Shown here piece after piece: positions 19,801-28,351 of a stretch of DNA of 64,000 nucleotides. The notes under the pieces are model-generated. The model saw nothing but the letters and a program-made list of their open reading frames with translations, searched no databases and was not told the DNA's origin. Every line of letters begins with the position of its first letter. The first letter of the stretch is position 1. Location of the stretch: assembly GCA_030867875.1 (NCBI GenBank), contig JAOWCC010000577.1:152946344-153010343 (forward strand), in the 5' to 3' direction. Made by a program: the position numbers and the translations under genes. This stretch comes from Actinernus sp. WN-2022. Lineage: Eukaryota; Cnidaria; Anthozoa; Actiniaria; Actinernidae.

Positions 19801-22769
19801 TTACCAAAAGTCATGACTTTTTTTTCAGCTACTTGCTGGGCAGCTAAGCAGGGTAGCGGCGTATACAACAAATACGGCAAGTCATCCAGTTGCTTCAAGG
19901 GAAAGCTACCTTGTCCTGGTAACTCCGGGAACTGTGCAGGTGGCAAACATTCTCTCTTTGCCTACAAGATTATCGTTCGTGAGTATCAGTTTTTCGTCCG
20001 GTAAACTCGTGCTGAAACCCACCAGTGCGAGGCTACCGGGGCCAAAACCATTGTTTTATCCAAGATGGCCGAACTGTGATTATAGCCATTACTAATATAT
20101 AGTCCAGTTTCGTATTCGAAAATTACCGCTGAATACGATGACTACAGGCGCATTTATACAGGGTTAGCCTCGTTCTTAAGTTAAACATTCATAAATACCA
20201 GCGAAACTACGACAATACGCAGAGTTGTGAATAGCCAACCTTCTCGCTGGTATTTATGAATGTTTGTATATATGCGTCTGTAGTCAACGCATTCACCGGT
20301 AATTTTCAAATACGAAACTGGATTATTACTGTGGTAATTGTACTGTACTTCTCAAACTCATTAATAATTCATGAGCGAATACAATAGAAATCATGACCAT
20401 GACGAGTATTTAGACATTGTGTATTATTCCACCTAGTACATTGTCATTAATGAGGTATGAGGTGCAACTCCGACCTGGGACAAACCCAGGGCGAAGAGCG
20501 AAAGATGAGAAATGATGGCCCAGGCATCAACTACGGCTAAGTGAGGGTGGGTGGGAGGGTCGCAGAACTACCTGTTCGTCTTCTGGTTTCTTGCAAACAA
20601 CACCTATAGAGAGCATTGTTCTTCCTTTTATACTCTCATTAATTAATTCCCTAGGCGTAATTTACATATTCGAATTGACTTTGAATAGTTATAATATTAA
20701 TTAATAGTTTTCCTTTAGCAATATTATATTTTTTTAGCTTTCTGACTTTATGTAAATTTTCCCTTTATTTATTTAATTTTATTAGAGGGCCATGAGGTTA
20801 TCAGTCGAAACCGCTAACGATAATCATAAAATGGTTTCCACCCCTCCCCCCTTATTTTTGCGAACTTTGCAGATCTTACACAAAATTCGCATACCATATG
20901 TTGTATTAATCATTGTTTAGTACCAAGACTATGATTTTGATGCTGCAACGTTATTCAATCCCTTTCTAATGGGGGAGGGTACTACTATTAACAGGAAATG
21001 CATACGCTTTTTCACCCCTCCCCCCTCCGTTTTGCAAGATTCGCAGATCTTACCCAAAATTGAAAAAAATACGTCGTGTTCGTCCTGTTTAGTATCAAAA
21101 CTTTGATTTTACAGCTACATCTTCATTCAAGACATTTTTAATGGGGAGGCACCCTAATAAACAGGAAATGCATACGTTTTTCCACCCCTCCCCCCTCAGT
21201 TTTGCAAGGTTTGCATTTCTTACCCCGAATTTGCAGCCAATATGTTGTGTTCGTCGTGTTTAGTACCGAAACTAAGATTTTAAAGCGGCAACTTCATTCA
21301 AGACACTTTTAATGGGGAGGGCACCGTTATTAACACGAAATGTATATGATTTTCCACCCCTCCCCCCTCAGTTTTGTAAGGTTTGCAGATCTTACCCCTA
21401 ATGTTGTGTTCGTCGTGTTTAGTATCTGAACTACGCTGCAACTTAATTGAATCCAGCATGCTTTGCGGCCAAAACGGAAAGGGCGATGGATTTTTACGGG
21501 TAGAAAAGAACGTCGTAGAGACATGGGGTTTTCACCAAAATGTTACCCATAGAAAACTGCAGGGGGTCTTCTTAATTTGGTTAACGCTGAAATTCAGGGG
21601 GGGAAATGACATCCAAAATAAAATTTCAAAATGGCTTAACCCCCCCTGAACTTCATTTGCGCGAATATTACATCAAAACTTAAATTTGGATGAAATTACA
21701 TATGATAGGCTATTAACATAGCGCAACATACCAAACATTAACACGTCCAAGCTATAAATTACAATTATTCCCTACCCCACTCCCACGGTTTCTAAGATTT
21801 CAAGTTCAACACAGAACCACATAATTAAAGTTAAACGGTTACCCAGGCCCCGCTCGGCCAACGAAAAACGGAGAAAAAACGCCTTAACCCCCCTGAACTT
21901 CATTTGCGCGAATTAGTACGCAAAATTTCATCTAGTTGAGTGAAATTACATAAGATAGGCTGGTTTTTATGACATTAACTTTGCGCTAGATACCGAACAT
22001 TTATTATTTAATTAATTAATTATTTAATGATCGTATTATTTCTATGATTATCGTTAGGAATTATTATTATTATTATTATTATTTATAGAAGCGAGTTTCT
22101 AAATACAGTGAGACCTCGGCTTTGCCTCGGTTTTCAACTTCCGCTCACCGTATTTAGAAATCGCTTCTAAAACAGCTCATCGTGTTGTACATATTACTTA
22201 ACAGTACCAGTTAACAGAGCTAGATTATACTAATTGCGTGGTCGATTAAAACATTTCTCTTGGCCCCTAACCAGCGTCCTTTGCGCGCCTCCCAACTATC
22301 AAATCCAATTCTGAATTAAACAAATTAAGGTATTCAGGGTCTGCTGATTTCCGTACGTATTTTTATATCATTCTTACTGGAGCCGAGCAGCTCAGGTAGT
22401 TATAGAGCTGATTGTGTTGCGCCATGCCGTGACATTGAAATGGCTTCACATAGTTTATTCCTTTTTCTACCAATCAAATTACAGAGTTACGGTAAGGGAA
22501 AGTTACGGTTCGGTTACGGTAAGGCTTACATAGATTTCACACCCATACGCAATCCACTTCATAACACCAAAATAATGCAAACTACAATCCTCTAATATCT
22601 ATACGATCTTTCATTATTCACAGCATCAAAGAAAAGGTCCTACATTCCACACGATAAGAAGAGGTTCGGTGGCAATGCTCAAGATCACAAGAATAAAATG
22701 CTGAAGGAAGACGAGGAATATCCGATGGACAACTTGTCGACTGTTGATGACATCTTTGGCCAAATCTAA
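10603..22769 (+). CDS. Multi-exon gene with three WSC-like Cys-rich modules (5' end missing)
   Basis: Join of 10603-10854, 11347-11499, 14890-15123, 16809-16958, 17837-18064, 19829-19978 and 22624-22769, about 437 residues here. Each module has an 'a' exon (GC[FY]..D..RAL ... W ... C(R)C-A..A...G[YF]..FG) and a 'b' exon (ECWSGP ... C ... C.G ... Y.[LI]). This layout resembles the WSC carbohydrate-binding domain (GCY, paired Cys, GY..FGLE, GECYCG), but the family call is by eye. All six internal introns, and the acceptor of the first exon, are phase 1, so modules can be duplicated in frame. A charged tail ends at TAA 22767-22769. No start codon or signal peptide was found; the first exon enters in phase 1, so at least one exon lies upstream, perhaps before this window. 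No membrane segment is seen. A secreted or surface lectin-like role is inference. Confidence 0.85.
11347..11499 (+). CDS. WSC-like gene exon, module 1 second half
   Basis: Acceptor TTCTTCCTCAG, donor ATAA|GTAAGT. It encodes GECWSGPDS, then Cys residues in KNCYSQDYQKC and RNCVGDKW, ending FIYII. Phase 1 at both ends. Confidence 0.9.
11611..11854. mobile_element. G-rich palindromic MITE in gene 1 intron
   Basis: CTATCAGTGTTAAGCCCGAGGGG at the left end pairs with CCTTGGGCTTAACATTGATAG at the right. The interior holds a poly-G run and repeated GGGGATTTTGAC units. It is comparable in style to the 28352-28921 element. Confidence 0.75.
11908..12017. repeat. Degenerate (TAC)n microsatellite
   Basis: An imperfect run of TAC/ACT triplets directly precedes the large TIR element at 12060. 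Confidence 0.85.
12515..12690. repeat. Tandem GCTCGATGAAGGCACGAT repeats, left cluster
   Basis: Roughly 20-22-bp degenerate units lie inside the 2.7-kb TIR element; a second cluster in the same orientation lies at 14515-14700. Confidence 0.85.
12718..12844. mobile_element. 127-bp snap-back MITE with 9-bp TSD
   Basis: Both arms start TACCCTGGGTTCC / TACCCTGGATTCC and pair over about 50 bp around a GC-rich loop. It is flanked on both sides by GTCACTACA (12709-12717 and 12845-12853). A 9-bp duplication fits Mutator-like transposition. It is nested in the 2.7-kb TIR element and so is younger. Confidence 0.9.
14515..14700. repeat. Tandem GCTCGATGAAGGCACGAT repeats, right cluster
   Basis: Six or so degenerate units such as GGCTCGATGAAGGCACGATC sit just inside the right terminal repeat of the 2.7-kb element. 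Confidence 0.85.
14890..15123 (+). CDS. WSC-like gene exon, module 2 first half
   Basis: Acceptor TTGCTTACTAG, donor TATG|GTAAGC. It encodes PDCDLEIERLGCFRDR, KRPIPDYILTDRDPSS, DWRNWDVYM, CRCAKKALEKGYTTFGLQFY. Phase 1 at both ends. Confidence 0.92.
15161..15342. mobile_element. pogo/Tigger-like MITE (TTCGAGATAGCGGGG family)
   Basis: The left end CAGTATAGGACCCCGCTATC and the right end GATAGCGAGGTTATATTG are inverted. Internal TTCGAGTTAGCGG units recur four or five times. The motif style recalls non-autonomous pogo-like elements; that assignment is from memory and tentative. Confidence 0.55.
15590..15803. repeat. Minisatellite, about 38-bp unit
   Basis: Five to six copies of a unit like GTTGGTCCAACATGGGGCG followed by TTAAACAGTCTAACATT. 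GGCCAACA motifs continue on both sides (15519-15590 and near 15850), so the array may have grown inside a palindromic element. Confidence 0.9.
15870..16190. mobile_element. Palindromic element with perfect 31-bp terminal arms
   Basis: The 31 bp at 15870-15900 are an exact reverse complement of 16160-16190. Weaker pairing continues inward for about 30 bp. Its right half overlaps the left arm of another inverted pair (15986-16784). Confidence 0.8.
15986..16784. mobile_element. Outer inverted pair, crossing the 15.87-16.19 palindrome
   Basis: GGGCGCATTCTTTTG..ACTATTC at 15986-16009 pairs with GAATAGTCCCAAAAGAACGC at 16758-16784. A separate inner pair (16218-16269 with 16622-16678, CCCAGGGGTCTTTG motif) is nested within it. 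Crossing arms imply successive insertions or partial copies. Confidence 0.6.
16809..16958 (+). CDS. WSC-like gene exon, module 2 second half
   Basis: Acceptor GTTCTTTTGCAG, donor AGCG|GTAAGC. It encodes GECWSGPEADSTYM, then KDCVDRCYKPC, KFCAGKNYADAVYRLS. It carries one more Cys than the matching module 1 exon. Phase 1 at both ends. Confidence 0.92.
17667..17692. repeat. Poly-C tract in gene 1 intron
   Basis: An almost uninterrupted run of more than 20 C. The assembled length is likely to be unreliable. Confidence 0.8.
17837..18064 (+). CDS. WSC-like gene exon, module 3 first half
   Basis: Acceptor TTTTTACATTTACAG, donor AAAG|GTAAAC. It encodes APCEIKTQPLGCYVEKADNR, MSKWAKEFPKLLCRCARAA, KEKGFSVFGVYNK. 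The FGLQFYG end of modules 1 and 2 is FGVYNKG here. Phase 1 at both ends. Confidence 0.92.
18109..18720. mobile_element. 0.6-kb palindromic MITE in gene 1 intron
   Basis: AAAGTGGCCTTCAACCCCAA at the left pairs with TTGGGGTTGAGGGGCACTTT at the right. Inner GTGACGTAAGTGAAGGAA and TTCCTTCACTTACGTCAC also pair. Confidence 0.8.
18786..19040. mobile_element. MITE with CCGTAGCCTTA internal repeats
   Basis: GAACGGATGTCGTATGAGT pairs with ACTCATACGAAATCCGTTC. The interior has tandem CCGTAGCCTTA units. About 110 bp of the same family occur inverted at 22420-22530. Confidence 0.75.
19045..19260 (+). mobile_element. 3' end of a truncated LINE
   Basis: The frame reads VKFKRDSRTVESFKIHVKIY then LFRKAYL and a stop near 19176-19178, resembling the SFK..LK.YLF carboxyl end of L2/Jockey-type reverse transcriptase proteins. 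The untranslated end GGCGCTATATAAATG and a (TA)n tail follow. All upstream coding sequence is missing. Unlike the other LINEs here it is in sense with the gene. Confidence 0.6.
19342..19630. mobile_element. Palindromic MITE, AGGAGCCCATTACC family, copy 1
   Basis: CATGGCAGGAGCCCATTACC and its complement GGTAATGGGCTCC..CATG bound 290 bp. Inner arms (GTGTAGATGTGGCTATATTT / AAATATAGCCACATCTAC) also pair. Relatives lie at 25317-25512 and 53741-54000. Confidence 0.85.
19829..19978 (+). CDS. WSC-like gene exon, module 3 second half
   Basis: Acceptor CTTTTTTTTCAG, donor GTTC|GTGAGT. It encodes ATCWAAKQGSG, YGKSSSCFKGKLPC, GNCAGGKHSLFAYKIIV. ATCWAA replaces the GECWSG signature, so this module may bind differently or serve structurally. 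Phase 1 at both ends. Confidence 0.92.
20098..20328. mobile_element. Palindromic MITE, CCAGTTTCGTATTCGAAAAT family
   Basis: AGTCCAGTTTCGTATTCG pairs with the complement ending at about 20326; inner CATTCATAAATACCAGCGA arms also pair. A diverged end of the same family lies near 23165-23215. Confidence 0.85.
20830..21440. repeat. Tandem repeat, about 170-bp unit, four copies
   Basis: Units begin at TTCCACCCCTCCCCCC near 20836, 21013, 21181 and 21353 (spacing about 167-177 bp) and share GTGTTCGTCGTGTTTAGTAC and AATGGGGAGGG segments. It lies in the last intron of gene 1. A degenerate pyrimidine-rich continuation reaches about 21900. Confidence 0.85.
22062..22084. repeat. (TTA)n microsatellite
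   Basis: About seven TTA triplets, in an AT-rich part of the last intron of gene 1. Confidence 0.8.
22420..22530. repeat. Partial inverted copy of the 18.8-kb MITE
   Basis: GCCATGCCGTGACATTGAAA ... CCAATCAAATTACAGAGTTACGG.. matches the complement of about 18860-18975. Confidence 0.7.
22624..22769 (+). CDS. WSC-like gene terminal exon
   Basis: Acceptor TTATTCACAG. It encodes PSKKRSYIPHDKKRFGG, then an acidic tail KEDEEYPMDNLSTVDDIFGQ-I and TAA. There are no hydrophobic residues of a membrane anchor. The tail is basic first, then acidic; function unknown. Confidence 0.88.
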
Positions 22770-23073
22770 GGAGAACTTAACTTGAGCTTATACTGGATAT
22801 CCATAAAGTATTCATGCAGCTCGTGTTTGGTGTTTTAATTAGTTAATTAACTTTATACTGTATACTCTTTCCCGTTTTTTTCTGGAGAGTGCACCGTTTA
22901 ATCAATGCCGTACATCTGATGCCATGGAAATCTCACGTAGGAACTTCGATGTTTATTTCAGGTAAAACCGGCTCTAGCCACTAATAAAACCATAGCGCTC
23001 TATAGCTAGTGGTTTCGTTAATGTACCTATGAAGCACTTTAAGATGATATAAATTCTTATATTAACACGCGTG

Positions 23074-23079
23074 AATAAA
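23074..23079 (+). other. Candidate poly(A) signal of the WSC-like gene
   Basis: AATAAA about 305 bp past the stop, followed by GT-rich sequence (GTTGTCAGTGTAATTT). Another AATAAA at 22983-22988 is an alternative. Confidence 0.45.
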
Positions 23080-23496
23080 AGCGAGAGAATCGGCATTACC
23101 ATGTTGTCAGTGTAATTTAGCCTTGGTTAGTGTCATTTTCTTCTTCAGTCTAAAATGCACTCAATCGGTCCAGTTTTGTTTTCTAAAATTACCGCTTAAT
23201 GCGATTGCTATAAAGATGGGTTTACACAGCGCTCAGGTTTATCCTGAAATTATTCAGATATCATACTGAGACTGCAAGCAACCCATTATTTGTATGGCCA
23301 CTTGTATGATTCGATTCTTTACTAATTTGCCGAGGGTAAAGTGCCAAAACGGGGACTGATAGCGCAGTCTACAAGTCATCGCCTACAGTAGCCTGCTATG
23401 CAGACAACATCAGTTTCACTACAGGCAGCCCAATCTCGTGATTTGTGCATTTATATATCAATTTGCACTGGTGTTACAGATTTCTGTCGGATTTCT

Positions 23497-23722
23497 GTCA
23501 CACAGGCGATTTTTTGTGCAATTTTTGCGCGATTTCCACTGCAATTTTGCTCGCCAGCGAAGTTGCACTTTTAAATCGTGGGTGTAAACTAGCGGCGATT
23601 TGATGCAATTTTTGTCGCCACCAAATCGCGCTGGTTTCGAGCATGTTCGAAACTTGATGCAAATTTTCGGTGAGAAAAATTGCATCGAAAATCGCCTGTT
23701 TTAACGGGCCTTTGTGTGACAA
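23497..23722. mobile_element. Palindromic MITE, GTCACACAGGCGATTTT ends
   Basis: CTGTCACACAGGCGATTTT and AAAATCGCCTG...TGTGTGAC are inverted; GCAATTTTTG-type units recur inside. Confidence 0.7.
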
Positions 23723-23814
23723 TCGTGCTCTTCCAACTATCCAAGTGCATCCATAACTCGATTTTCGCACGCTAAGCATTGACCATTCCTTAACTATTTG
23801 TTGTTATTGTTCAT

Positions 23815-24835
23815 CACAAAATTGTCTTCCGCTCTCAGCGGGTACTATTATACAAATACTGTGTCCGTCGAGGAACTATCGGCTGATAGTTGCCCGCGGA
23901 AATTTGATGTTCTTAAAACAAATATAAGCCCGAGAACGAAGTTTTAAGCTAGTTTTAAGAACATTAAATTTCCAAGGGAAACTATCAGCCATTATAGTTC
24001 ACCACAAAATTGTGGCGCGCGCTCATTGGCTAAAAGCGATCACATGACATGATAGTTGTCGTCCGAGGAGGCAAGCTATTTAACAATTAGACCCGCAGCC
24101 CTCATGGGCTATTTAACTCGTAGCCCATGAGGGCGAGAGGTCTAATTGTTTTAGTATAAACTAACTAGTCGGACAGTAGAAAATAATAGAAAGAAACAAA
24201 TTAAAGTTGAAAAAATGTTATTATTTCCTGAAAATGCGTGCGGTTTTTCTCTACCATGGGCTATCACAAATAGACCTATAGTAGCGTAGCCAATCAGAAT
24301 GCAGGATTTGTAATAGTCCACTAGTTGGTTTATACTAACAGGCGATAGTGCCCGCTGAGAGCGGAAGACAATTTAGTGATGAACAATAACGACAAATAGA
24401 CTGTGTTTGTCTCGGAACTATCGGTTGACAGTTTCCCATGAAAATTTGATGTTCTTAAAACTTCGTTCTCGGGCTTATATTTGTTTTAAGAACATCAAAT
24501 TTCCGCGGGCAACTATCGGCCGATAGTTCCTCGACGGACACAGTCTATTCGCATAATAGTTCCGAGACAAACACAGTCTATTTGTCGTTATTATTCATCA
24601 CAAAATTGTCTTCCGCTCTCAGCGGGCACTATCGCCTGATAGTTTGCATCCGCGGACGACAACTAACACGTCACGTGATCTCTTTCAGCCAATGAGCGCG
24701 CGCTAAAATTTTGTGGTGAACTATTAATAACGCCTGATAGTTTGCCTCCGCGGACGACAACTATCACGTCACGTGATCTCTTTCAGCCAATGAACGCGCG
24801 CCAAAAAAATTGTGGTGAACAATATATAACGCCTG
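23815..24835. repeat. Cluster of nested palindromic repeats
   Basis: TCATCACAAAATTGTCTTCC, CGCTCTCAGCGGGCACTATC and GAACATCAAATTTCCGCGGG blocks occur repeatedly on both strands (for example 23815-23860, 24345-24400 inverted, 24590-24640). A large palindrome is centred near 24480, and a hairpin with CAATTAGACC / GGTCTAATTG arms spans 24075-24145. Confidence 0.8.
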
Positions 24836-25024
24836 ATAGACCAAGCCGGTAGTAAAAATATAATCGGTTTGAAAGCTTTGCTGAAATTCGCGTTACGCGC
24901 CAGGAACCCATTGCGTAGTAAACTGAAGAGCGAATTCGAACGATTGATCAATCTAAATTTAGACTGAGACTCGACGATTTTCACTTGAAGTTGATCATGA
25001 GCTCGTGGCGTTTTCCGATACTCA

Positions 25025-25170
25025 AAACTGCATTTTAATTTTATGCATGAAAATACCTGTATTTTATTTAGGTACACCTAGTTTCAATCTAATTTTTACC
25101 AAGAAAGCGAAAGTGCATTAACTGGATCGGAGACAAAATTGTGAATGCTTGTATAAGATTTAGAAAACCA
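25025..25170. repeat. Interspersed repeat, copy 2 of 2
   Basis: The counterpart of 2855-3002, same orientation, with an added ATCGG insert near 25126. Confidence 0.7.
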
Positions 25171-25316
25171 GAGGTCTGTTGAAATCACTTGTGGTGGATA
25201 AGCTTTGCTATATGATGCCGCCATAATTTCGAACATAATACTATGGTTTGGGAAACGGGAATTATGTCGGCATAATAGTGCTATTTTGCGTATAGTTTAG
25301 TGACTTCTGCATCGAC

Positions 25317-25512
25317 CAGGAGCCCATAACCAAGAGCGTCCATATCTCCTATATAGCTGTCACAGCGTTTTCACAAGTTGGGCTATTTTTAGATCATTTT
25401 CCCCGCCAATTAGAGTCATCGGAACAAAAGATGCCTCATTAGCTACTTTTGTTATACTCCAACAACCGTTCTAAAAATAACCTAACTTCGGAAGGCTCCT
25501 GGCCTATGGGCT
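25317..25512. mobile_element. Palindromic MITE, AGGAGCCCAT family, copy 2
   Basis: Ends CCAGGAGCCCATAACCAAGA and GGCTCCTGGCCTATGGGCTC are inverted; inner GGCTATTTTTAGA / TCTAAAAATAACC pair. It is more diverged than the 19.3-kb copy. Confidence 0.75.
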
Positions 25513-25889
25513 CCTTCATCTTCTCAATAAAGGAAATATAAAAGTGTACCGAGATTCTTCGAAAAACAGATGTACAGATGTAATTTGTGCGGAATTCAGA
25601 GTGGCAGTCAATACTGCATATTACATTATTACATTTAATGAATTCATCTATTAGTTCCTTTTCTTTGCGGCTTAGTGGAAGGGCATGGGGGGTGGGGGAG
25701 GCAACCATGTCTTTCTCCGAGCATAATCATGAGCATAATTACCTGCTACCTACAGTCAAGCATAATTTCGAGCATACTATGATAGTCCGTTTTCACCGGT
25801 GACGTCGAAAAGCATTATGGTATTCCCTGTTTTCCGAACATAATGATAACCCCTGCGCAACTACTAAATGCAGATTGGCAAATAATTAT

Positions 25890-26670
25890 ATCCGTATCAG
25901 GTTTGGCGCGTGCCTGAATGACCCCCGCCCGGATTGATGTAACATCCTCCTTGTTATATCACCAACAGGGGTTGACCCATGACGCCCACATAAAACATAA
26001 CTCCGTCGAGCTTCTTTCCCGGGGTGGGACTCCCTTATGTGAGGGGTACATGGATGCTCGTCGTACCTTTTAGGGGTCAAAATCAGGAGTTTGGTACCAC
26101 TTAGGGTATCCACGATCAAACACAGACATTTCTATGTAAAGCGGTACCTTTTAGGGGTCGGGTGTCATCGAATGCTAGAGAATGACAGCGCTTTTGAAAA
26201 CAAGGAAGAATGTGCTTGATGTCAAGTAATAGCAATAAAAGACATCGAAAGTTTAAAATGTTGGCATGTTTTTATCGGTACCCTTTAGGAGTCAAAATAA
26301 GATTGAGCCACGCCCATTTTAGTAGCTCTTAGGGGTAAAATCGAAAATGTCCGACGAGCATCCCTACCCCTTTTATATGGGAGTCCCCTTCCCGGGGCTT
26401 CTTTATCAAGGGACAATTTGTTACTAGTGATAAAATCCCAACCTAACACACAATCATAAGGGATGTTATTGCTGACTAAAAAGTCCCCTTGATAAGAAGA
26501 TTTGCGATGAATAAAATTGACTTTCGCATTAATACTACCTATATCTAAATTGTCTCCTGTTATTGAAACACACTTGTGCGTTTGTGACTTATCTATTGAT
26601 TTGTGGTTGAAGTCAAGGATATTATGAACGTGCGTATTTAAAAATGATTTCATCGAGCCCGTGTCTAATC
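25890..26670 (-). pseudogene. Aspartic protease region of the LTR element, disrupted
   Basis: The minus strand reads LDTGSMKSFL, with the DTG active-site triad at about 26657-26665, preceded within one codon by a TGA stop. It continues to VLGWDFI, the expected second conserved block. The MITE at 26018-26396 then interrupts it; reading resumes as EARRSYVLCGRHGS on the far side of the target duplication. The stop and insertion make it non-functional. Confidence 0.75.
26018..26396. mobile_element. 379-bp MITE with 8-bp TSD inside the LTR element
   Basis: GCTTCTTT flanks it at 26010-26017 and 26397-26404. Ends CCCGGGGTGGGACTCCC and GGGAGTCCCCTTCCCGGG are inverted, and inner GATGCTCGTCG / CGACGAGCATC pair. 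An 8-bp duplication fits hAT-like transposition. The protease-like frame reads through from one flank to the other once the MITE and one duplicate are discounted, confirming the boundaries. Confidence 0.9.
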
Positions 26671-26834
26671 ATCGGTGCTCGAACACAAACCCCTTCAATA
26701 AAACAATCTACAAATGGGTGGGCACAAAAATTCCTACTAACGCTACTACTATGATTGTTACTTACAATGGGATGATCACGTTCCCCCCCAGCCGGACCAT
26801 CCCTTAGTAGCTTAAATGTAAATTATTGGCGCAA

Positions 26835-27668
26835 TCACTGTCCATATCCTGAAAATTGAAACACTGTAAACGTGATCTTTGTCCCTGTGGCGGCGGTGTA
26901 CAGCCCTGCATCTTCTCTTGTTGGCGCTCCCCGGTTAAGGCACTGGCGTTGATAATGTCCAGGGAGACCACACTGGAAATAAACGCCGCGACTCGGTCTT
27001 CTAGCTGATGGGATCGGGGATGGGTTGCTCTCCGCCTGCTTCAGGCGCTTGTCTAACGCCTCCTGGTTCTCCGCGATGGTGGCAATCATGGACATAAGTT
27101 GTACGATCTGCGGTTCCGGTACTGTCGGTGTCTCCGGGGCTGAAGTCGCAGCACTGGTAGTTGTGTGTGTTCCCGGTGTAAAGTAGCCCTTTACCGCTTG
27201 GTAGCGTTGTGCAAAGTTGACTATTGTAGTAGGGTCATGCTCTAGTAGTTTAATTTTTATGGAGGTGGGCAGCCCTCGCATGAACTGGCGGGCGACAAGG
27301 GCCGATTGCGCATCTGCAGAGAGTGTCGGCTCCGCTTTCGCTAGCAGGTTTTCCTTCTCCCAACGGTATACTGCATGATGGGTCCTCACCCGTGCGTAAT
27401 AGTCGTGCCTCAAACTCCGTATATACGTTTTCACGGCTCGCTGCCGGGCACAGGGCTGCCTGAAGCTCGCTTATGGCACTTTGGTAGCTTGTCCGCTTAG
27501 CCTCTGGGATGGCGTAAAAATGACTTGCCGCTCGTCCAGTCAAAAACGCGGATAACTTTAGCAGTTTGTCGTCCTTTGCCTCTGTAACGACCCAGCCATT
27601 CGCCGTACTGCAGGCATCGAACTGGCGAAGCCACGCCGCGAAATCACCATTGTCGAACTTTGGCGGAA
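26835..27668 (-). pseudogene. Gag-like region of the LTR element, frameshifted
   Basis: Two overlapping minus frames make up the region. The first (to about 27380) reads FDNGDFAAWLRQFD, ANGW, KLSAFLTGRAASHFYAI, the familiar opening of gypsy Gag. The second (27434-26835) continues with FMRGLPTSIKIKLLEHDP and a zinc knuckle at about 26984-26940 that reads YFQCGLPGHYQRQC: the first Cys of C-x2-C-x4-H-x4-C is Tyr. A frameshift lies near 27370-27400. Confidence 0.8.
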
Positions 27669-27704
27669 AAATCGCTGTAGATATCCCACCGCAGCCACCA
27701 GATT

Positions 27705-27869
27705 TGTAACGTGCCGAGAATCAAGTACACTCCGAGACTGCCAGATAGAACTAACTTTATTTAGATTCACGTTGTAATCTATAATCAATGCTAGAGTAAC
27801 ATAGTATACGTACGAAGTTCATAGCTAGGGCATTAGTCATACATGGTGTGTCAATTGGTTTACATTACA
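27705..27869 (-). repeat. Putative 165-bp 5' LTR
   Basis: On the minus strand it begins TGTAATGT and ends CGTTACA, has AATAAA internally, and is followed within four bases by TGGTGGCTGCGGTGG, where a primer-binding site would lie. There is no second LTR in the window to confirm it. Confidence 0.5.
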
Positions 27870-28062
27870 GACCACGTTGTTAGTTATTTATCTGATTTAC
27901 ATCTGATTTGGGAATAGTCGTCCGCTCACTTCCTCCCACCTCCTTGGCAGAAACCGTGTTCCTGACGTCATTTCATTTCGACCAATCAGAGCGAAGGTTT
28001 TATTTTTAGAGAACTGAGGTATGCGTGGAATGTCCAGTGGAGACTGCATGAAGGACAAGCCG

Positions 28063-28146
28063 AATGGCGGACGATACAAACGGACTTGATATGGCTTTGG
28101 AGAAAGCGTGCGAAACTTTCGGCATTTCTGAATTATTTCCCGAACA
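28063..28146 (+). pseudogene. Helicase-like 5' gene remnant in left arm
   Basis: ATG at 28063 opens MADDTNGLDMALEKACETFG then ISELFPEQ and a stop. The end resembles the F..x..LFPEQ opening of RecQ-type helicases, where the motif precedes the ATP-binding segment, but nothing downstream continues it. The right arm carries a related, further decayed version (about 29640-29730, minus strand). The helicase assignment is weak. Confidence 0.35.
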
Positions 28147-28351
28147 ATGAAAAGGCAATATTACCCCTCGTTTCCCGGAAGGACCTTGGCCATCACAGCT
28201 GCATCTATAGGCGACGACCAGGTAGGGAATCGAGAGAGGAGAAATTATGTAGCCTTCTAGTACAGCTCGCCAGAATCACGCACTTTCCTGCACTGCAGAA
28301 TTCTTATGTTTTTCAGCTTCAAACTTATGTCGATTTCTCAGAACTAACCCT

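Larger units (their letters stand above)
25890..27869 (-). mobile_element. Decayed LTR retrotransposon fragment (Ty3/gypsy-like), 5' part only
   Basis: On the minus strand the order is a short putative LTR (27705-27869), a possible primer site, gag-like frames (27668-26835), then a protease-like frame (about 26670-25890) interrupted by a MITE. Reverse transcriptase, integrase and the 3' LTR are missing. Frameshifts in gag, a stop just before the protease active site and a lost zinc-knuckle Cys mark it as dead. Confidence 0.8.
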
